From CAYXDO01 sp964463485 (lineage in GTDB: Bacteria; Myxococcota; Kuafuiibacteriia; Kuafuiibacteriales; Kuafuiibacteriaceae), in contig CAYXDO010000138.1 of NCBI GenBank assembly GCA_964463485.1, positions 1-31,554 on the forward strand: a stretch of 31,554 nucleotides of DNA. Reading direction: 5' to 3'. Numbering within the stretch: the stretch's first letter is position 1; each line of letters starts with the position of its first letter. Both the position numbers and the translations under genes were made by a program. A model generated the notes under the pieces. That model was given only the letters and a program-made list of their open reading frames with translations. It was not told the DNA's origin and ran no database searches. This document shows positions 1 to 7,041 of this stretch, in pieces.

Positions 1-1
1 C

Positions 2-15
2 CCCGCCGCGGCGGG
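2..15. repeat. Perfect GC-rich palindrome at the window edge
   Basis: CCCGCCGCGGCGGG reads the same on both strands. It could be the stem of a terminator for a gene left of the window, but there is no loop and no T-run after it, so it is only a palindrome on present evidence. Confidence 0.35.
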
Positions 16-88
16 CTGTCAAATCGATCTCTTCAGGTGCGTGCGGAACCCCTGGAGAGCACCCCGTCCCAGTCCCTCCTGCCCCTCC

Positions 89-192
89 GATTCCGAGCGG
101 TGCGATTCCGAGCGGTGCGGTGGGTGCCCGCGATTCCGAGCGGTGCCTGCCCCCGATTCCGAGCGGTGGTGGATTCGGATTCCGAGCGGTGC
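89..192 (+). repeat. Repeat island 1: five copies of GATTCCGAGCGGTGC
   Basis: The 15-mer GATTCCGAGCGGTGC is seen at 89-103, 104-118, 132-146, 155-169 (last base G) and 178-192. The first two are in tandem and the rest are spaced by 8 to 13 bases. Because the copies sit in different frames, every reading frame across this stretch gives repeated RFRAV, DSER or IPSG peptides, which is typical of noncoding repeat DNA. Related words recur at 3946-4176, 6330-6399 (opposite orientation) and 9787-9838. Confidence 0.9.
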
Positions 193-623
193 CGGCGCCG
201 TCCCGCGGGCCGGGGACACGGAGGGACTCAACGTGCCGGGCCCGCGACGGGACTCTTTTCTGCGCTGGCTCGACGAACGCAGACGGTGTGGACGCTCGGA
301 GAGTGGAGATCCCGGAGGTCTTTCGTCCGCGGTCGGCGCGAGCGCCGGTCGGGGTGTTGCGGCAGCCGCTGAGCCTCGAGGGTTTGGATCCGGCCATTTT
401 GGCGAGTCGCCCGCGGCTTCGACAGAATCTGGAGATCGTCGGCTGTCCGGTCTGCCATACCGCCGACGCCGAGTTCGTCCAAACGACGGCCCAGCGGACC
501 TTCTCGCGGTTCTACGAGAAGGAGCTCGTCGCTCGAGCGGCGGCGCTCGAAGCTCTGAGTCGCGACGAGCCGCCCGACTCACCGTTTGGGCCGCTCCAGC
601 CGGACCCAGTCTTGCCTCCGTGA
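120..623 (+). pseudogene. 3' remnant of a CXXCH-containing protein
   Basis: The reading frame is open to a TGA at 621-623, but its first 50 to 60 residues are translated repeat island 1, so the true 5' end is lost or lies in another frame. The coding-looking part starts near 290. It contains CPVCH, a c-type haem attachment motif (CXXCH), followed by a charged helix with FSRFYEKELVARAAAL and a Pro-rich end. I do not recognise the family; the motif suggests a small secreted cytochrome-like protein or lipoprotein, which is inference. The last 170 bases are repeated in damaged form at 6409-6576, in both cases just upstream of and converging on the same outer-membrane-protein tail. The gene therefore probably belonged next to that barrel gene before the duplication. 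Confidence 0.45.
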
Positions 624-927
624 AGCGGTCGCGCTGGGCTCTACCATCGTGCCTGGAGCTTGACGTGGAAACTCAGTCTCAGTGGTGAGTCGAAGACGGA
701 TCGAAGGGTACCTGTCTGGGAATCGAGGGCGAACCGAGCCTGGTTTGGGTCGTGGACGACTCTGGATTCGGCCGACAGCGAGACGGCCTCGGAGAATGCG
801 AACGGGACCTCGAACATTCCGGCGAAGACGGGCCGGGCGTCGATGCCCACCGGGAGCACGATCCGGTCGGTGCCGTTCACCAAGACTTGGACTCTCGCGC
901 CTTCGTCGATCGAGCTCGCGAGCGTGG
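621..927. repeat. Direct duplication, copy A (partner 6735-7041)
   Basis: These 307 bases match 6735-7041 with only two substitutions that I can see (near 624 and near 922), at a constant offset of 6114. Similarity stops abruptly after 927/7041. The segment encodes the last 90 or so residues of the barrel protein at 6755-8398. The bases just upstream (455-620 against 6409-6576) are also related but at roughly 88 percent with a 2-base gap, so the two parts of the duplication have different ages or one has been converted. Confidence 0.95.
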
Positions 928-1120
928 AGGTGTCCAGCCAGTGCCTGCGCCAGCGAGAAATCCGCTGAACATCGACGCTCAAGCGCCTGGCGGACTCCGC
1001 ATCCGAAACGCCAGCTGCGGCCGCCAGCACGATTCGACTGCGCTCAAGCAGCCGATGCTCGCTTGTTGGCGAATTGGCGATTTGTGACAGGAAATTGAAC
1101 ACCGCTGGAGTCAGCACCAC
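641..1120 (-). CDS. Chimera: transposase HTH joined in frame to a duplicated barrel tail
   Basis: This 159-residue frame has two origins. Residues 1 to about 64 form an IS630-type N-terminal helix-turn-helix, with RSRIVLAAAAGVSDAESARR and then LSVDVQRISRWRRHWLD, the usual start of a DDE transposase or its helper. Residues from about 65 to the stop are identical to the C-terminus of the outer-membrane protein at 6755-8398, including the final aromatic residue of a barrel. The DDE catalytic part is absent. The start at 1120 overlaps the end of the zinc-ribbon gene (1111) by 10 bases, as expected for two genes of one insertion sequence. The most likely reading is that a rearrangement cut the second transposon gene at position 927 or 928 and put the barrel tail in its place. 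No signal peptide is present, so the barrel tail cannot be expected to reach the outer membrane. It is probably a broken gene, though the frame is intact. Confidence 0.55.
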   Translation of the reverse strand: MVLTPAVFNFLSQIANSPTSEHRLLERSRIVLAAAAGVSDAESARRLSVDVQRISRWRRHWLDTSTLASSIDEGARVQVLVNGTDRIVLPVGIDARPVFAGMFEVPFAFSEAVSLSAESRVVHDPNQARFALDSQTGTLRSVFDSPLRLSFHVKLQARW

Positions 1121-1792
1121 CCGCGGTCGGCTCTTGACCGTCTGTCACTCGACGTTGGGGCCTTCGTCGTTCGGAACAGCAAAATGGCTTGGTGGAACGC
1201 GCTCGCGCCCAACTCCACGGTCGAAATGACCCCGCCGAGCCTGTCGATGAAATTCAACAGCACTCGCAGTGCGGACTTTTCATCGCTCCCGGGCTCGACC
1301 ACGAACGCAGCACCAGCGGATCGCAGCGCGACCACGACCGCACTCCAGGCACATAAAATCGCCGGCCCGATTGCTTGAGACGGCGCAATAATCGCCCGGT
1401 GTCTGAAGAGCTTCACGAGCCCCAACACTCGCCTGCCGAGGCCGATCAGCCAGAGCCCGACCGACTTCCCGCGGGCACCCACGGCCTTAGCTGCGACGCG
1501 AGCAGGCGCTCCATCCAGCCTCAGGCGGACCACCAACGCTATGGCCTCGACGCTGAATGTCTTGCCGGGCAGCGCATCCACCGGAAGGAGGCGCTCCCAG
1601 TGACGACAATCCTGGCACCTCGACAAAACAACCCAGACGCCCACCGAACTGGCCGGACGATAGAGTTTTCGGAATCGCCTCTCGTACCGAAGCACGCGAA
1701 GATCCACACCGCCACAGCGCGCGCAAGCGCACCCCCGCGAGCAAAACGGCGTCGGAGTTGTTGGCCACGTAGTCCTCGTACATGGTAGACAT
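1111..1792 (-). pseudogene. Zinc-ribbon/HTH transposon protein, DUF6431-like, frameshifted
   Basis: The intact stretch from 1707 (GTG) to 1111 contains a CQDC zinc-knuckle half followed by LPVDALPGKTFSVEAI and an HTH-like segment, a layout I associate with DUF6431-type proteins that accompany transposases; the family name is from memory. Just upstream in the same frame lies CARCGG, the other zinc-knuckle half, but no good start before it. In the neighbouring frame an ATG at 1792 opens MSTMYEDYVANNSDAV with strongly GC-ending codons and runs into the same place. Removing one G from the five-G run (C at 1732-1736 on the plus strand) joins the two into one protein of about 226 residues. Either the gene carries a real +1 frameshift at that run, or translation slips there, as some insertion sequences do. 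It overlaps the chimeric gene downstream. Confidence 0.5.
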
Positions 1793-1823
1793 TACAGCGA
1801 GCACGTGTACCAAACGGCACTCC

Positions 1824-1862
1824 GACGGCCCGCTCGGGTCCGCCAAGACGAGGCGGGCCGTC
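1824..1862. repeat. 10-bp perfect inverted repeat upstream of the transposon gene
   Basis: GACGGCCCGC at 1824-1833 is matched exactly by GCGGGCCGTC at 1853-1862, with 19 bases between. It lies 32 bases upstream of the ATG at 1792 of the minus-strand transposon gene. It could be an insertion-sequence end, an operator or an RNA hairpin in the leader. There is no T-run, so a Rho-independent terminator is unlikely. Confidence 0.6.
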
Positions 1863-2173
1863 ACCTTTCTAACGCGAACTAAAAGCGCCGTCGAAATCCT
1901 GCTCGCCCCCTTCAGCAACAAGGACTTCCTCCGATTTACGAAAATATCAAAGTGCGCGAGACGATAGTCTCAAAGAACGCGAGACACGACAACCGTCAGG
2001 TCGCTTACGGAGAAGCGGATTTCTGGCTGGATTTTGGCTTTGGATCTCACCAAGATCGATCTGTCATGATCTCAGAGAACTACCCTGTTAAGCCCATCGT
2101 CACTTCCGCCAGGATGCACGGCCGCCACCGACAAGTCGATTCTTCAGGTGCTCGTAATTGAGCCGCAACTCCC
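1863..2173. other. Gap with no supported gene
   Basis: This 311-base gap is richer in A and T than its surroundings and no frame shows coding character. It holds a small hairpin, GAGAC-GATA-GTCTC, at 1959-1972 and two GCGAGAC words (1957 and 1979). The outer end of the insertion sequence is probably somewhere in this stretch, but I could not identify a terminal inverted repeat or target duplication. Confidence 0.4.
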
Positions 2174-2725
2174 GTGACGTCCTGTAAACACGCGGACGCC
2201 TGCGAGAGCGACAGCGTCGTCCCACAGCGTCTGGGGCATGTGCTCGCCGCGGCGCGTCTTGGCTCGCCGCCATTCCTCGATTCGTACGCCGAGGGATTTG
2301 AGGGGTTCGATTGGGGATGCAGGTTTTTCCATCCGCCGAGACTAGATTTCACGCTGGTCGGTGGCACGCACTCTCGCCGGAAGGACACGTTCATCGCCAA
2401 ACCTGCGGACCCCGATGCGGGCCGAGCGCTCGCCGCACTTCTTCAGAAGGAGTCGGCAATACGCGAGAGAAACCTCGAGCGCTCGGCCAAGGCACCGCCC
2501 CAAGCATATCTCGAGGGGAAAGTGGCTCCGTACCTGGCCGTCCTAGAAAGAGTCGCGCCGCCGTTCGGGAGTCCTATCGAGCTAGCAGTCAGCGCTGCTC
2601 TGTTCGCTGTCGGCTTCTACGTGATCTTGTCGGCTCGGTACGACGCGGCCACTGTCAACTGGGCGCATGGATTGATCGGTACAGCCGTGGGCTTCTGGCT
2701 GAAGCATCCGAAGTCTGGTGCGTGA
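2174..2725 (+). CDS. Hypothetical small membrane protein
   Basis: A 183-residue frame starting at a GTG. The first 75 residues look poorly constrained and may not be translated. From about residue 76 the sequence is more protein-like: an Ala/Glu-rich helical stretch (RALAALLQKESAIRERNLE), then two hydrophobic segments, PIELAVSAALFAVGFYVIL and NWAHGLIGTAVGFWL, separated by a short polar turn. This gives a picture of a soluble N-terminal helix followed by a membrane hairpin. I do not recognise the family. It ends 41 bases before the convergent stop of the lipoprotein gene at 2767 and has no partner on its own strand. A downstream start is possible, but no good ribosome site decides it. Confidence 0.4.
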   Translation: MTSCKHADACESDSVVPQRLGHVLAAARLGSPPFLDSYAEGFEGFDWGCRFFHPPRLDFTLVGGTHSRRKDTFIAKPADPDAGRALAALLQKESAIRERNLERSAKAPPQAYLEGKVAPYLAVLERVAPPFGSPIELAVSAALFAVGFYVILSARYDAATVNWAHGLIGTAVGFWLKHPKSGA

Positions 2726-2766
2726 GCAAGGCAAGCCCTGTCGGGAAGTCGGCGGCGGAGCTCAGG

Positions 2767-3729
2767 CTATCGCCGCTGAGGTGCTTCTGCGGCGAGTTGT
2801 TGAACGAGAACGTCGGCCGCCGCCACGAGGCTGTCCGGGTCGCACTTGGTTTGCACGGAGCCCGTACGCTCTGTTGCCTCCGTGCGCAAGTCGAACAAGC
2901 TCGCCGTGAGGGCGCACGTTGTCCCAAAACGCAGGACTTTGGTCGCGAGCGCCTGCTCGGCGGCGACGGCCTTCCCAAGCTCGATCTGGCAAGACTCGTC
3001 TACGCACGCGCGGTAGCTGCCCGACTTCGCATCTTGGAGCTGCGACGTGATCTCGGCTCGAGGAACCGCTCGCCACCGCATGAGCCGAGCTCCGGTCGCC
3101 ACAAGGTACTCAGTGAGTTGGTCACAGAACGTTGGTCCAAAGGTATCAGTCAGATCTTGGACGTCGAATATAGCGACGATCACGAAAGGGCGTGGTGGCT
3201 GCACTGGGTCAGGCTTCGTTGGTACATAACTCGTCGCCGAGACGCTACCAGGTAGCTGGGACACGACCTGGTTCACAAGCGCCTTCGCCGCGGCTGCTGA
3301 GTAGCCAGATGTCGCCCACTTAGCCATCGGCAGCGAGGTCTGTATGAGTCCGCCCGGCGACCGAACGACGAGCTCGGGGGCGACCTCGAGGTAGTCTGCG
3401 TAAACGTATCGCACTGTGAGCGTGAGATCGGCGACGGCGTCCGCGACACCCGAGGACGCAGTAACGAAACCCGCCTCTTGGAATGCCGCCTTCACGGCCG
3501 TCCAAAGCTCAACGCCGAGCTCGTCCGCAAGGTCTAGGTTGTTGCCCCGCAGGGTCGGTACCTGCACTGCCACTCGCAGGCCGGACTGATGCTCAGGCAG
3601 CCTCAGCGTCGCCGGCTGCGGCATCGACCGAACGGAAGCGCACGCCTCCACGAGGCAAGCTAGTACGACCACCGAGCGCAAGGGGGCGGAGCGGAAGGAG
3701 GTCACCTGACGCACGCACCCTTCTACCAT
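2767..3729 (-). CDS. Lipoprotein with a CsgG/TolB-like nucleotide-free fold, myxobacterial type
   Basis: The frame is open far upstream to 4302, but that part only translates repeat island 2. I chose the ATG at 3729, giving 320 residues that begin with a basic stretch and a hydrophobic run ending VVLACLVEAC; Cys25 or Cys30 could be the lipidated residue, so the protein should be an exported lipoprotein. The C-terminal half has the pattern RPFVIVAIFDVQDL, then DQLTEYLVATGARLM, VPRAEI, and YRACVDESCQIELGKAVAAEQ followed by LATKVLRFG. This resembles the TolB/CsgG-like domains common in myxobacterial lipoproteins, including the paired Cys in the CVDESC loop. Function is unknown; such domains usually scaffold envelope complexes. 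It stands alone and converges with the small membrane-protein gene. Confidence 0.75.
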   Translation of the reverse strand: MVEGCVRQVTSFRSAPLRSVVVLACLVEACASVRSMPQPATLRLPEHQSGLRVAVQVPTLRGNNLDLADELGVELWTAVKAAFQEAGFVTASSGVADAVADLTLTVRYVYADYLEVAPELVVRSPGGLIQTSLPMAKWATSGYSAAAAKALVNQVVSQLPGSVSATSYVPTKPDPVQPPRPFVIVAIFDVQDLTDTFGPTFCDQLTEYLVATGARLMRWRAVPRAEITSQLQDAKSGSYRACVDESCQIELGKAVAAEQALATKVLRFGTTCALTASLFDLRTEATERTGSVQTKCDPDSLVAAADVLVQQLAAEAPQRR

Positions 3730-3945
3730 CGGCGGTGCATGGGCGCTGGCCCGGAGATCGTGAGCGCGAGCGGGACGATGCGTCGCTGGGCTCTGCGCGC
3801 TCTGCGCGCAGCTCAGCATGTCGAGTGACATCCCGGCCCTAGATCCTCGGCCCGTTTTTTGGATAAGGTGCGCGCGTCGTGAGCGCGGTCGTACTAGAGC
3901 ACCGATCAGGTGGAACATGTTGATTTTTCTGGTGTCCTCGGAGCA
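3730..3945. other. Upstream region of the lipoprotein gene
   Basis: About 215 bases between the lipoprotein start and repeat island 2. Frames run through it but show no protein-like sequence. It probably holds the promoter of the minus-strand lipoprotein gene; I could not pick a convincing -35/-10 pair. Confidence 0.35.
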
Positions 3946-4176
3946 GTGCCGGCCACCGCTCCGATTCGGGCGGTGCCGGGCACCGCTCCGATTCGGAACA
4001 GAGACGTGCGGAGGGCTCGCGCGAAGGTGGGTGCCACTTTCGGGTCTACTAGTATCGGCTATCGAGCTCGCACCCCCTTTCCGATCGGTGCCCCCTTTCC
4101 GATCGGTGCCTGGCACTGTCCGAAACTGCCTGGCACTGTCCGAAACTCGAGACTGAGGAGCACTGTCCGAAACTCG
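3946..4176 (+). repeat. Repeat island 2: four kinds of GTGCC/TTCCGA units
   Basis: In order: two 24-base units starting GTGCC and ending CGCTCCGATTCGG (3946-3969 and 3973-3996, 27-base period); two exact tandem 18-mers CCCCCTTTCCGATCGGTG (4073-4090 and 4091-4108); two tandem 20-mers CCTGGCACTGTCCGAAACT plus one base (4109-4128 and 4129-4148); and a partial third, AGCACTGTCCGAAACTCG (4159-4176). The shared words TTCCGA, GATTCGG, GTGCC and TGGCAC tie this island to the other three. Dispersed GTGCC-TGGCAC palindromes of this kind are known to me from other high-GC genomes, sometimes linked to REP-associated transposases, but no such transposase is visible here. Confidence 0.9.
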
Positions 4177-4447
4177 CCGTCCGTGACGCTGAGTTTGGAC
4201 GCAAAGAGAGTATTTTTCTGGAAATCCGACTCGCGAGATTCGATGGGAAGAATTTGAGCCGGAGCCGGCGTGTCGTGATGACCAACTTCCCTGGCCCGAC
4301 AAACGGTGGAGCTACGTGCGCTTGTTCCACCGTGACCACCGGAAGCTGACCTGAAATCCCCGGAGACTTTCGTTCGGGCCGGGGCAGCGGCGAAGCGAGC
4401 AGGCTGAGCGCAGGAGCCAAGGACTCCGGAAACTTCTACGAGGCCCG
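4177..4447. other. Gap with no supported gene
   Basis: About 270 bases between repeat island 2 and the stop of the nuclease-like gene. Frames crossing it are short or continue from repeat sequence, and none resembles a protein. I see no strong hairpin with a T-run. Confidence 0.35.
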
Positions 4448-5332
4448 TCACAGGAATGAGACAATGCCCTCGACAGCCCCGATCAACGCCGCAAGATCGG
4501 TGAGCGGTCTGCGGCAGAGGCTCGCGAGCCTCGACTTGGCTTCATCGGGCACTGGCAGCGCGTTGCGGTCTTTTTTTCTGTCGCGAATGATTCCGTCGGG
4601 CGTCCGATCCGTGAATGCGATTTCCAGAAACGCAGCTCCACTGCCGACGACCTTGAGTTGTGCCGCGATGTCCGTATGGTCCACGTAGACTTTGTCGCGG
4701 TACAGGTCGACCAATTCCGCAAGCGCGTCCTCCACCGGTTGTCTGCCTCTGGGCGGACTGACCGAAATCTTCTTGGGGCGATTTCCCGCCACCGCGACTC
4801 GCCGCTTGTCTTTTTGACCTACTCCCCATGCCCAATCGAGTTTGGGACGATGCGTACGTTCGAAGGCTGACGGGGCGAGCAGTGGCCTCAACGCGGCGAT
4901 CATTTCCTGAGCATTGCTAAACTTCGTCTCCTTCAGAAGCTTCTCGCCTTCAGGTCCAAACACGATCCAACGTTGGCCGCTGGTCAGGAATGACCGCGCC
5001 GGGCAGAGCGCGTCCGTGTATCGTCGTAGCTGTCCGCGGTGGGCGATGAGCCCCCCTTTCGCCTCCTCCCCCACTCGCCAGCTCTTCACCTCGCCGACGA
5101 GACACAGACCGACAGAGTCTCGAGCAACCACGTCGGCAGCGACCGAGGCCAGCGCCCCTTCTGATACGAGCTCCTTCTGGATTTGAAAATTGAACGCGAG
5201 CTGGTCCGCGATGTCCCAGCCCAGTTCGGCAAGTGTGAGGAGTATGAACTTCTGTTCGGTGTTTCGCTCGACTCCCCCCACGGAATTGTTGGGATCCTCG
5301 AGACATCGTTGAAGAATGGCGGCAATGTCCAT
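4448..5332 (-). CDS. PD-(D/E)XK nuclease-like protein (HsdR N-terminal type)
   Basis: A 294-residue protein starting at ATG 5332. The N-terminal half has the arrangement of the type I restriction R-subunit nuclease domain: Glu26 in the first helix (NTEQKFILLTLAELGWD), Asp67 in AADVVARD, Glu81-Val-Lys83 in LVGEVKSW, and Gln101 in GQLRRY. This is a complete set of PD-(D/E)XK residues with the QxxxY-like motif seen in HSDR_N families. No helicase or ATPase motor follows; the rest (about 160-294) is an unknown domain ending in a hydrophobic helix. It may therefore cleave or only bind nucleic acid. It is transcribed away from the XRE gene at 5563 with 230 bases between. No methyltransferase or specificity subunit is in the window, so it is not a standard restriction-modification locus. 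Possible roles are a solitary defence nuclease or a mobile-element protein, both inferences. Confidence 0.7.
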   Translation of the reverse strand: MDIAAILQRCLEDPNNSVGGVERNTEQKFILLTLAELGWDIADQLAFNFQIQKELVSEGALASVAADVVARDSVGLCLVGEVKSWRVGEEAKGGLIAHRGQLRRYTDALCPARSFLTSGQRWIVFGPEGEKLLKETKFSNAQEMIAALRPLLAPSAFERTHRPKLDWAWGVGQKDKRRVAVAGNRPKKISVSPPRGRQPVEDALAELVDLYRDKVYVDHTDIAAQLKVVGSGAAFLEIAFTDRTPDGIIRDRKKDRNALPVPDEAKSRLASLCRRPLTDLAALIGAVEGIVSFL

Positions 5333-5401
5333 TTCGCTACCTACCTTTCTAAGGCGGTCTGACGAGTATCGGCGCGTTCATCAGAAGAGCGTCGATCTCG
5401 A

Positions 5402-5455
5402 CTGGATCCCTGGATCCTCTGGATCCTTGACTGGTTTGTTCCCGTCTGCGAAAAT
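5402..5455 (+). promoter_or_regulatory. Three CTGGATCC repeats abutting a possible promoter
   Basis: CTGGATCC occurs at 5402-5409, 5410-5417 and 5419-5426, each containing the palindrome GGATCC. Directly after comes TTGACT (5427-5432), then 17 bases, then GAAAAT (5450-5455), a fair match to a sigma-70-type promoter reading toward the XRE gene. Tandem palindromes next to a -35 box are what an autoregulatory XRE protein would bind; that link is inference. Confidence 0.45.
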
Positions 5456-5551
5456 CCCGACGCTGACGTCCCTCATTCAATTCAAACTGGGCTTGACCTG
5501 GTCATGTTGTATTTACTGGGGCTCATAGTGGCCTCTGATCGGGACGACGTC

Positions 5552-5557
5552 AAGGAG
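5552..5557 (+). promoter_or_regulatory. Shine-Dalgarno AAGGAG that fixes a TTG start
   Basis: AAGGAG is followed by five bases and the TTG at 5563. The first in-frame ATG, at 5590, has no comparable site, so the TTG is the preferred start of the XRE regulator. Confidence 0.7.
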
Positions 5558-5562
5558 CTTTT

Positions 5563-6222
5563 TTGAATGATCGCGACTCACTCTCCGAAATGAAGCGAAG
5601 TCTCTCCGTTCTCGTGAAGAACCGGCGCAGGTCGCTGGGATTGTCTCAGGGCGAAGCGGCGTCGATTATCGGATGCAGCCAATCGAACGTCGCTCGTCTC
5701 GAACGCGAAGACGATGCGACGTCTATCGATCTTTTGGTCCGGGCACTCTTGAAGCTGGGACTCGACAGGCTCGAGATCGCTCACTGTATCGCGGGGACTT
5801 CGATTTTCGGAATTGCCGGTCAAGAGGCCCGAATGACTGGTCGCGAGTTTGTCGAGGCGGTCCACGAGGACAGGAAGCTTCGGTCGCGTTACACGTTTGA
5901 GTGGGCCAGAGATCGGGAAATCAGCATGTTCTCTCCGTGGCTGGTTGCGAATTCGGGAGCCCGCTGGCGGGTCCGTCACCGATTGAGAGACAATCATCCG
6001 GACGCAAAGGTGGACTGGCTCCTCGTGCAGCCGATAGCTGGACACGTCGACGACACCGCCTGGATGACGGCATTTGGCTGCTCCAAGGATGCGCTGGAGG
6101 CGCGAATTCAATCCGAGTTTCCCGACGCGAGCGCGACGGGCCGGCAGGAAATCAAGATTCCATTTCTAGATCTCAGCACGCTGAGGCGCCTCCTCAAGCT
6201 GCTTGAGCTGAAGATCGATTGA
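5563..6222 (+). CDS. XRE-family HTH regulator with an unknown C-terminal domain
   Basis: A 219-residue protein starting at TTG. Residues 17-68 are a classic Cro/CI helix-turn-helix: LSQGEAASIIGCSQSNVARL supplies the two DNA-contact helices, followed by a helix RALLKLGLDRLEIAHCI. Residues from about 90 to the end (GREFVEAVHEDRKLRSRY, then a Trp-rich stretch with SPWLVANSGARWRVRHR and DWLLVQPI) are not a domain I recognise. The length and order suggest a repressor with a sensing or dimerisation domain. It is divergent from the nuclease-like gene, and the shared intergenic region carries three tandem GGATCC palindromes, so it probably controls itself and perhaps the nuclease. Nothing follows it on its strand for over 2.5 kb, so it is likely a single-gene transcript. 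Confidence 0.75.
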   Translation: MNDRDSLSEMKRSLSVLVKNRRRSLGLSQGEAASIIGCSQSNVARLEREDDATSIDLLVRALLKLGLDRLEIAHCIAGTSIFGIAGQEARMTGREFVEAVHEDRKLRSRYTFEWARDREISMFSPWLVANSGARWRVRHRLRDNHPDAKVDWLLVQPIAGHVDDTAWMTAFGCSKDALEARIQSEFPDASATGRQEIKIPFLDLSTLRRLLKLLELKID

Positions 6223-6329
6223 CTTGGCGCGTCACTGACCCTGGTGTCCCGAGCCTGACCGGATCTTGTTCGCAGCCATTGCAGCAGGGACGCGTGTCGA
6301 GTTACGCGGGGCGGCCTTCTTGCGCTTTT
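6223..6329. other. Short gap after the XRE gene
   Basis: No gene and no hairpin with a T-run is visible between the XRE stop and repeat island 3. Confidence 0.3.
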
Positions 6330-6399
6330 CGGACACTGACAGGCGCTGTGTGCCTTGACAGTGCCAGGCGCCGCTCGGCATGAGGTGCCGCTCGGAATG
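6330..6399 (-). repeat. Repeat island 3, inverted relative to island 1
   Basis: The stretch contains TTCGGACACTGACAGGCGC, CAGTGCCAGGCGCCGCTCGG and then GTGCCGCTCGGAATGAG. Read on the minus strand, the last unit gives CATTCCGAGCGGCAC, close to the GATTCCGAGCGGTGC of island 1, and the first gives GTGTCCGAA as in island 2. It lies immediately before the damaged copy of the CXXCH gene, just as island 1 lies before the better copy. Confidence 0.75.
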
Positions 6400-6408
6400 A
6401 GGGGATGG

Positions 6409-6576
6409 CCATACCGCCGCCGTCGCGTTCGTCCAAACGACGGCCCAGTGGACCTTCGCGCGGTTCTACGAGGAGGACCTCGTCGCTCGAGCGGCGGCTC
6501 GAAGCTTTGAGTCGCGACGAGCCGCCCGACTCACCGTTTGGGCCCCTTCAGCCCGACCCATTTCTGCCTCCTTGAA
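6409..6576 (+). pseudogene. Damaged second copy of the CXXCH-protein 3' end
   Basis: These 168 bases match 455-623 at roughly 88 percent. The match begins inside the CH of the haem motif, so the cysteines are missing, and a 2-base deletion (GCGGCGGCTCG against GCGGCGGCGCTCG) breaks the frame. A TGA equivalent to the original stop remains at 6574-6576. The following 150 or so bases (6577-6734) have no counterpart in copy A. They end in CTGTCTCCGTGAGG, which resembles the CTGCCTCCTTGAAT at their start, so copy A could have lost them by recombination between these similar words. Confidence 0.6.
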
Positions 6577-6734
6577 TCGTCGCCGCCAGACCTACCTATT
6601 CGACAGTGGCCAGCATGGAGCTATCGTGGGTTCTCTCTCCTGGCGTCGAGAACGGACTTCCTTCGAGGGGTACTTCTCAAAGTCCGACGAGTGTGACCTC
6701 GCCGTCCGCGTTTCGGTCCGCGTTCCTGTCTCCG

Positions 6735-7041
6735 TGAGGCGGTCGCGCTGGGCTCTACCATCGTGCCTGGAGCTTGACGTGGAAACTCAGTCTCAGTGGT
6801 GAGTCGAAGACGGATCGAAGGGTACCTGTCTGGGAATCGAGGGCGAACCGAGCCTGGTTTGGGTCGTGGACGACTCTGGATTCGGCCGACAGCGAGACGG
6901 CCTCGGAGAATGCGAACGGGACCTCGAACATTCCGGCGAAGACGGGCCGGGCGTCGATGCCCACCGGGAGCACGATCCGGTCGGTGCCGTTCACCAAGAC
7001 TTGGACTCTCGCGCCTTCGTCGATCGAGCTCGTGAGCGTGG
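6735..7041. repeat. Direct duplication, copy B (partner 621-927)
   Basis: This copy sits in its natural place, the 3' end of the intact barrel gene at 6755-8398. It matches 621-927 with two visible substitutions over 307 bases, so it is the probable source of copy A. Confidence 0.95.

Noticed and set aside
23..2154. A direct repeat TCGATCTCTTCAGGTGC (near 25) and TCGATTCTTCAGGTGC (near 2138) as ends of an integrated element
   Set aside because: The match is only about 16 bases with one gap, without inverted ends or a target duplication. It could be revisited if flanking sequence were known.
4109..4176. Sigma-54 promoter, because TGGCAC is repeated
   Set aside because: No TTGC-type -12 element lies at the required distance from any TGGCAC; the words belong to the repeat units.
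3730..4302. A 190-residue N-terminal extension of the CsgG-like lipoprotein
   Set aside because: It translates repeat island 2 (repeated DRKGG and NRSG peptides), and the lipoprotein signal begins only at 3729.
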